This document shows positions 27,777-32,868 of a stretch of 32,868 bases of DNA, piece by piece. The translations under genes were made by a program, and so were the position numbers. Positions within the stretch are counted from its first letter, which is position 1. Each line of letters starts with the position of its first letter. Source of the DNA: Nitrososphaerota archaeon (GTDB taxonomy: Archaea; Thermoproteota; Nitrososphaeria; Nitrososphaerales; Nitrosopumilaceae). The stretch spans positions 1 through 32,868 of the forward strand of contig JAGWGC010000006.1 of assembly GCA_028867615.1 (NCBI GenBank), written 5' to 3'. The notes below the pieces were generated by a model. The model made no database searches, was not told where the DNA came from, and saw nothing but the letters and a program-made list of their open reading frames with translations.

Positions 27777-29627
27777 TCACACCATTATTTGTGGCCTTTT
27801 TGCTACACTTCTACCCATGTTTATTCTCATGAAAGGTTTCCCTTTAGTTTCTTCTTTGATATTTGCAATGAATTCTTCAACTGAAATATTATGAGGATCC
27901 TTTGATTTCCTGTCTCGAATAGACAGGGTAGTAGAATTTACTTCTTTTTCGCCAATGACTATGATGTATCGTATCCATTCCGTCTCTGCATCTCGGATAC
28001 TCTTACCTACACTTTCATTTCTGTCATCCACATCTACCCGTATATCATTTTCTGTGAGTTTGTCTGCAAGTTTTTCACAATAATTCAAAAACTCGGGTTT
28101 TACTGGAATTAGTCGTACTTGGGTGGGGGCAAGCCATAATGGGAACATGGGTTTCCGTCCCTCTCGCTGGTCCTTTGCTGCTTTCTCCAATAGTGTGTAT
28201 ATCACTCTCTCAATTGCACCGCTAGGAGAATTGTGTAGAATTATTGGGTTCTGAGGCTTGTTGGTATCATCCATGAACTCAATGTTGTATCTTTTTCCAT
28301 TTTCTACATCAATTTGATCGGTTGATAATGCAGAAGCTTTTCCAAGATTGTCCACATAATTGAATTCCCATTTTAGTACAAAATAGAAAAATCTCTCCTT
28401 CCACATCTCAACAAGCACTGGCTTGCCAATCTTTGCCACAATTTCTTCAATCAGGGATTTATTTTCATTGTAAAATTCTTCGGTAAATCGAATTGCCATT
28501 TCATAATCTTCACTTTCAATGCCAAGTCCTTTTATGACATCGCGTGATAGCTCAAATCTTTTTCTAAACTCTTCTTTTGCTTGGTTCATGTCCATACACA
28601 TGGCATGACAATCAGGCATTGTAAAAGCACGTAGTCTTCTAAGACCAACAAGCTCTCCAGACTGCTCCCTTCTGAAACTATATCTTGTAAGCTCATACAG
28701 TTTTAACGGCAGATTCTTGTATGACAATTGAAAATCTTTTGCCATTAAGAACTGACCAAAACATGCTGCAAATCTCAGGAAGAGGTGTTTTCCTTCCGAA
28801 TCAATACTATACTGTCGTGCCGGAAATCTGTGAAAGTAACTTTCCATGCTGGGATGATGCGAATCATACATTATCGGAGTCTCAACTTCAAACCCTCCAT
28901 ACTCCATTACCTTGTCTGTTACATATCTTTCAATTAGTGATTTCATGAGCCTGCCATTCGGATAAAACCTCATGTTGCCAGCATCTGATGCTGGTTCATA
29001 ATCTGCAATTGCCAATTTTTTCATTAATTTTACATGTGGCGGAGGCTCGTCAACTGCTCTTTTCTTAGCAGCTTCATATTTTGCCAACACTTCAAGATTT
29101 TGGCATTTTGCAAAATTGAACTTGTCAATATCATGCAGTTTGCCATCAGGGGTAAGTATATGCCAATATGATATGATCTTGGATTCTGCCTTTAGTGCAT
29201 TTGATGACGAATCTTTTTCTTCTCCAGCTGTTATTGTTTTAGAATTTTCAGCCAACGGGTGTCCTTTGACCTGAAGTTTGTAGGATTTTGTCCATCCAAA
29301 TGGTGCCCTATGTACCTCCAGACCTGTGGCATTTTTTTCCATATCTTGGAGTAGAAGCAATGCAGTGGTAGGAGATGCAAGCTTTGAGCTCAAGTGAGCA
29401 TAAGGATACAATAATAATTTAGAACAGCCGATTTTTTGCATGGATTCTGAGATTTCAACTATTGCCTTTTTTGCAACGACCTCATTATCTGATTCTTCTA
29501 CTGCTACAAATGCGACCACGATCTCTTCAAGGCGTTTTGACTGAGGATCTATTTCTTCAGCAGATTTTATTTCCTTTTTTACTGGCGTATATTCGATATA
29601 GTCGCAATGTAACTGCAATATCCGCAT
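27777..29627 (-). CDS. thrS: Threonyl-tRNA synthetase (archaeal type, archaeal N-terminal editing domain)
   Basis: MRILQLHCDYIEYTP...; class II motifs (GLRRLRAFTMPDCHAMC; HNSPSGAIERVIYTLLE) and anticodon domain (LWLAPTQVRLIPV). Confidence 0.95.
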   Translation of the reverse strand: MRILQLHCDYIEYTPVKKEIKSAEEIDPQSKRLEEIVVAFVAVEESDNEVVAKKAIVEISESMQKIGCSKLLLYPYAHLSSKLASPTTALLLLQDMEKNATGLEVHRAPFGWTKSYKLQVKGHPLAENSKTITAGEEKDSSSNALKAESKIISYWHILTPDGKLHDIDKFNFAKCQNLEVLAKYEAAKKRAVDEPPPHVKLMKKLAIADYEPASDAGNMRFYPNGRLMKSLIERYVTDKVMEYGGFEVETPIMYDSHHPSMESYFHRFPARQYSIDSEGKHLFLRFAACFGQFLMAKDFQLSYKNLPLKLYELTRYSFRREQSGELVGLRRLRAFTMPDCHAMCMDMNQAKEEFRKRFELSRDVIKGLGIESEDYEMAIRFTEEFYNENKSLIEEIVAKIGKPVLVEMWKERFFYFVLKWEFNYVDNLGKASALSTDQIDVENGKRYNIEFMDDTNKPQNPIILHNSPSGAIERVIYTLLEKAAKDQREGRKPMFPLWLAPTQVRLIPVKPEFLNYCEKLADKLTENDIRVDVDDRNESVGKSIRDAETEWIRYIIVIGEKEVNSTTLSIRDRKSKDPHNISVEEFIANIKEETKGKPFMRINMGRSVAKRPQIMV

Positions 29628-29735
29628 GTTTTATTTTTGTTTTGGCTGTCGAATTAAACTTTATGCCAAAATGAACATGTGAAGATAAAACATATTCAAA
29701 AAAAAACTTGAGCCATTAATGATCATATTAAGAAA

Positions 29736-29879
29736 TCACCTACGTCTCATTTTCTCAAGCTTGGTAGTTATTCTAACTATTTTTTCAATTATCTCATCAT
29801 TACTACCCTTTCCAGCCAAAAACTTGACTAGCCAGTCTATCTCTTCGTTGTTAAGCAGGTTTTCCATGGATAGAATCAT
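29736..29879 (-). CDS. 47-aa small protein
   Basis: Not in ORF track: MILSMENLLNNEEIDWLVKFLAGKGSNDEIIEKIVRITTKLEKMRRR. Confidence 0.5.
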   Translation of the reverse strand: MILSMENLLNNEEIDWLVKFLAGKGSNDEIIEKIVRITTKLEKMRRR

Positions 29880-29920
29880 TTGATTAGTTGGCATCCATAA
29901 GTATTTTCATGATTGTATCA

Positions 29921-30187
29921 TTATACTGATTTTATTATAACGTCGTCACGGTTGTAGAGTATCTTTTCATGCGTTATGGTTATAGTACAGTTTTGTTTGA
30001 ACTTCATCTCTTTTTTGTTTCCTACAGAATCTTTGAAGATTACACTAGGATCTTGGATCACGTCAATCTTATACTGTGTTCCTTGTTTTAGTTTCTTCAA
30101 TTCCTGGCAACCTTGCATATTGATAAGCAGCGAACATGCAACGGAATTTGATTCTAAAGTAGACATTAATGGTTTTGCGGTTTGCAA
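29921..30187 (-). CDS. Hypothetical protein (88 aa)
   Basis: Open frame with plausible composition. Confidence 0.5.
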   Translation of the reverse strand: MQTAKPLMSTLESNSVACSLLINMQGCQELKKLKQGTQYKIDVIQDPSVIFKDSVGNKKEMKFKQNCTITITHEKILYNRDDVIIKSV

Positions 30188-30279
30188 TTATAAAAATGGT
30201 TGCGTTATGTACAATATGCATCAATTTGGATTTCATACTGTTTGTAAAAAATTCAAACATATTGCAAAATTAATTCGAG

Positions 30280-30492
30280 TTACTTTTCCTGAGAGTTTTT
30301 TTCCTTTTCATCATAAGAGTATAAGGAATCATCACGCACGTATGTGCCTGCATCTCTAAATTTACTTGAAGTATTGTCTTTTTTACTGTACCAGCGTCTA
30401 AAAATTACTGCTGCTGGACCACCGATCAAACTAAGAAGCAGTGGATAAATCCAACTATCCATCACACATGTGCCACCACATTTTAATTGCAT
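30280..30492 (-). CDS. Small single-TM protein (70 aa)
   Basis: SWIYPLLLSLIGGPAAVIFRRWYSKKDN followed by a charged tail. Confidence 0.55.
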   Translation of the reverse strand: MQLKCGGTCVMDSWIYPLLLSLIGGPAAVIFRRWYSKKDNTSSKFRDAGTYVRDDSLYSYDEKEKNSQEK

Positions 30493-30524
30493 CTAACAAT
30501 CATCTAATAAAAATCCGTCTCAGA

Positions 30525-30656
30525 TTATCTAGTTTTTAGAACATGGGAAAAGAAGATGCATGTTACTGCCTCATCATTTTCTTCAGCAACACATGGTTTA
30601 AGAACATTGCAATGTTTATCCGTAATTGACAATGTATCGCAATCATGTTTCATCAT
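30525..30656 (-). CDS. 43-aa Cys-containing microprotein
   Basis: Not in ORF track: MMKHDCDTLSITDKHCNVLKPCVAEENDEAVTCIFFSHVLKTR. Confidence 0.5.
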   Translation of the reverse strand: MMKHDCDTLSITDKHCNVLKPCVAEENDEAVTCIFFSHVLKTR

Positions 30657-30760
30657 GATTGTGACAGGCTAACCAAAAATATTATTATTTTTCCCAAAGA
30701 CAAGATTGTCATTCTCAATTATTACAGCCATATTAGAAAAAATCAGATCAATTAGAGGCA

Positions 30761-31057
30761 TCATAGTTTATAGTCTTTGCCCAATTCGCTTTTTAAAATA
30801 GCAACCTGTTCAAGATTTCTAAACATCTCATCAATTTCTTTTAAAATGACACATAATTCAAGTACTTGTTCATAATCCATTCCAATCTTGTCTGGGACAT
30901 GGTGAAATGACAGTAATTCTTCCACAATTTCCCATAACTTTTCAATAGGTAATTTTCTTAGTTCTTTTTCAAAGTACTTGTGATGTGATCTCAAATAGAC
31001 ACAATCCTTTGTACTGGGAAGAAAATCCACGACATTATAATTTACAGTAATGATCAT
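30761..31057 (-). CDS. Hypothetical protein (98 aa)
   Basis: Complete ORF, helical/charged, coding-like. Confidence 0.6.
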   Translation of the reverse strand: MIITVNYNVVDFLPSTKDCVYLRSHHKYFEKELRKLPIEKLWEIVEELLSFHHVPDKIGMDYEQVLELCVILKEIDEMFRNLEQVAILKSELGKDYKL

Positions 31058-31213
31058 GAATATACATCATATATTGAGTGTGGAATGTTTAACACGTATT
31101 TGATTCTAATTTGGCATCAATTCCAGCATTACTTGTGAAAAAATCACATAAATTTTTAGTCAATAATTTGTACGGAATAGTTTAAGATACATTTTCGATA
31201 GATATGATGAATA

Positions 31214-31429
31214 CTATATCCCAGTAATTAGATATCCGCGCTGACCAGTTTCAGCATCCACCATTGTTTTCATGAAATAGTCTGCTTTATCAATCACGGT
31301 AAAAGTATGCGATAACCAGTTTTCATTTTCAATCAGATTATTTATGCTAATAAACGATACACATGACATTGGCAATAGCATTCCAACAATCATCCAAGAA
31401 GTATTGAATTTATTTCGAACATCATGCAT
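31214..31429 (-). pseudogene. CHASE3-type sensor N-terminus, truncated (no HAMP/kinase)
   Basis: TM segment then SHTFTVIDKADYFMKTMVDAETGQRGYLITGI*; AETGQRGYLITG is the CHASE3 signature, followed at once by TAG. Confidence 0.7.
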
Positions 31430-31458
31430 TCCCCTAAAACATGCATAAGGGAGTCATG

Positions 31459-32358
31459 TCATTTTGTACACACCACCTTGCTATTCTTGTCACCATCATA
31501 CAATCCATGTAATGCATCAATATCACAGGCAGAGATATACGGATAATCTGGAAGCATAGGATGCATAAGATCTTCCACAGCAGTAGAGTGTCCAAGCCCT
31601 AGAGCATGACCGAATTCATGTCTCATTATAGCCTCAAGTCTATCAGCATCAAGCTTGTTTGCCTTGAAGATAGTTATTTTAGACTTTAGGATTTGATTGC
31701 CATCTACAAGAGATTTGGTATATCCTGAATACCCATCAGGATTTACATCACTTGTCAGTATTATTTCAATATCTCCCACTCCATCGGGAGATCCATTTAT
31801 GTCAAATTTTTGCGGTATGTATAACGTGGTAGGCTTTTCAGATGCCTGCTCAGTAGCTCCTTCCCATCCCACATAATATGTAGAAGAAGTTCCCGGTGGA
31901 CCTTTACCTGTTTGTGAATCATCTATCGATACAACTTTAGTAGACAAGATTGCATCTTTCAGGGCATTTATCATGTCTTGTGGAACTTTTGCTTCATTAA
32001 CAACATGGACGTGAATCACTCTTCCATCTTCAATATTCCATGATACCCATGTATCTACAGTATCACCTTGTAGATTCTGGATTACATAATTTGAGTTGTA
32101 ATTCGACATATTGTGTGATATAGCTTTGTTCACAACTTGATTCTCATAGTAAGAATAGCCTACAAATCCTAATGAAACTACAACTATGATAACTGAAACC
32201 GATACATAGTGTCTTTTATGGACTCTTTTTTCAGTCTTTTCCCCATCATGTACTATCTCTTCAAGAATAATTTTTTCTTGCTCTAATTCTTTGGATTTTT
32301 GTGACTCATCAACTAGTTTTCTCTCTAGATCTTGTTTTAATTTACCCAGTTCATTCAT
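31459..32358 (-). CDS. Membrane-anchored matrixin-type (M10-like) metalloprotease with cytoplasmic coiled coil; open frame continues upstream to 32484
   Basis: Coiled coil, TM (YVSVSVIIVVVSLGFVGYSYY), zinc motif HEFGHALGLGH and Met-turn DLMHPM. Confidence 0.88.
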   Translation of the reverse strand: MNELGKLKQDLERKLVDESQKSKELEQEKIILEEIVHDGEKTEKRVHKRHYVSVSVIIVVVSLGFVGYSYYENQVVNKAISHNMSNYNSNYVIQNLQGDTVDTWVSWNIEDGRVIHVHVVNEAKVPQDMINALKDAILSTKVVSIDDSQTGKGPPGTSSTYYVGWEGATEQASEKPTTLYIPQKFDINGSPDGVGDIEIILTSDVNPDGYSGYTKSLVDGNQILKSKITIFKANKLDADRLEAIMRHEFGHALGLGHSTAVEDLMHPMLPDYPYISACDIDALHGLYDGDKNSKVVCTK

Positions 32359-32484
32359 TTGCGAGGATATTGAATCGTTGACTTCCTTTAGAATGATTTT
32401 TTCCTGCTCTAATTCTTTTATCTTATCACTTTCAAACGGCTTTCCATCTGCAGATGTATCATTTTTGTCTGAGCTAATTTTGAC

Positions 32485-32838
32485 TCAGGCTCCTATAGTT
32501 TTCATCAGAACCTCTAATTTTACAGGTTTTTTAAGGCAGGCGTGTGCCCCTTTTTTCATAAGCTTTTGAATGTCTTCATCGTTGATAGATGAGGCAGTAA
32601 ACAAGACTATTTTGTGTTTTCCCATTTTTCCGTTTTTATATAGATTATCTATTACATCCACTCCGGTAAACTCTGGCATTGCCAAATCCAGTAATATCAC
32701 ATCGAATTTTTCTTGTTCAATCAGAGTCAGCCCATTCCTTCCATCATTTGCAACAATACATTCATGTCCCTTACTTGTGAGATACTTGGACATCATTTCG
32801 GTGATAGATTCATTATCATCTATTAGTAAAACTTTCAT
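32485..32838 (-). CDS. Response regulator receiver domain protein
   Basis: MKVLLIDDNESITEMMSKYL...VILLDLAMPEFTG (phospho-Asp)...VLFTASS...LKKPV. Confidence 0.95.
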   Translation of the reverse strand: MKVLLIDDNESITEMMSKYLTSKGHECIVANDGRNGLTLIEQEKFDVILLDLAMPEFTGVDVIDNLYKNGKMGKHKIVLFTASSINDEDIQKLMKKGAHACLKKPVKLEVLMKTIGA

Positions 32839-32868
32839 TATAGTATCTGATTTTATATACTATATTTC

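Noticed and set aside
29976-30359. Plus-strand 127-aa ORF
   Set aside because: Antisense to two minus-strand ORFs with better composition; Phe/Cys-rich shadow. Not excluded with certainty.
7658-32487. Selenocysteine or wholesale TGA recoding as explanation for the interrupted frames
   Set aside because: TGA is used as a normal terminator in confident genes in this window, and I saw no SECIS-like structure or Sec-type family at the interruptions.
1-32868. tRNA, rRNA, IS elements or CRISPR arrays
   Set aside because: Read by eye for T-loop motifs, terminal repeats, transposase motifs and repeat-spacer arrays; none found. A tRNAscan/Infernal run would be needed to be sure.

Overview
Window from an ammonia-oxidising archaeon of the Nitrososphaerota (Thaumarchaeota). 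This assignment is inferred from the gene set: tuf-rps10-rpoP, archaeal FBP aldolase/phosphatase, 3-hydroxybutyryl-CoA dehydrogenase, a PEFG-CTERM protein and archaeal ThrRS. I could support about 50 features: mostly housekeeping genes, several small Cys-rich or zinc-finger proteins, and a few apparently decayed loci. The best candidate for something undescribed is at 31214-32838 (- strand). A response-regulator receiver ORF ends at a single TGA and stays open in the same frame into a coiled-coil / one-TM / extracytoplasmic matrixin-type metalloprotease. The 42 sense codons between the TGA and the first ATG contain no ATG, GTG or TTG, but they do contain a copy of a coiled-coil motif repeated inside the protease ORF. 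A truncated CHASE3 sensor fragment lies immediately downstream. Other notable items are: a PolB intein at the YGD/TDS active-site motif with a degenerate homing-endonuclease domain; FBP aldolase/phosphatase with a long tail containing four 25-aa (75-nt) tandem repeats; an egtB-egtD-zf-UBP gene cluster (ergothioneine type); PIP-box-like C-termini on PolB and a neighbouring Hef-like helicase; a triplicated zinc-binding protein; and several coding-like frames broken by TGA. All calls come from reading the sequence. No database search was run.
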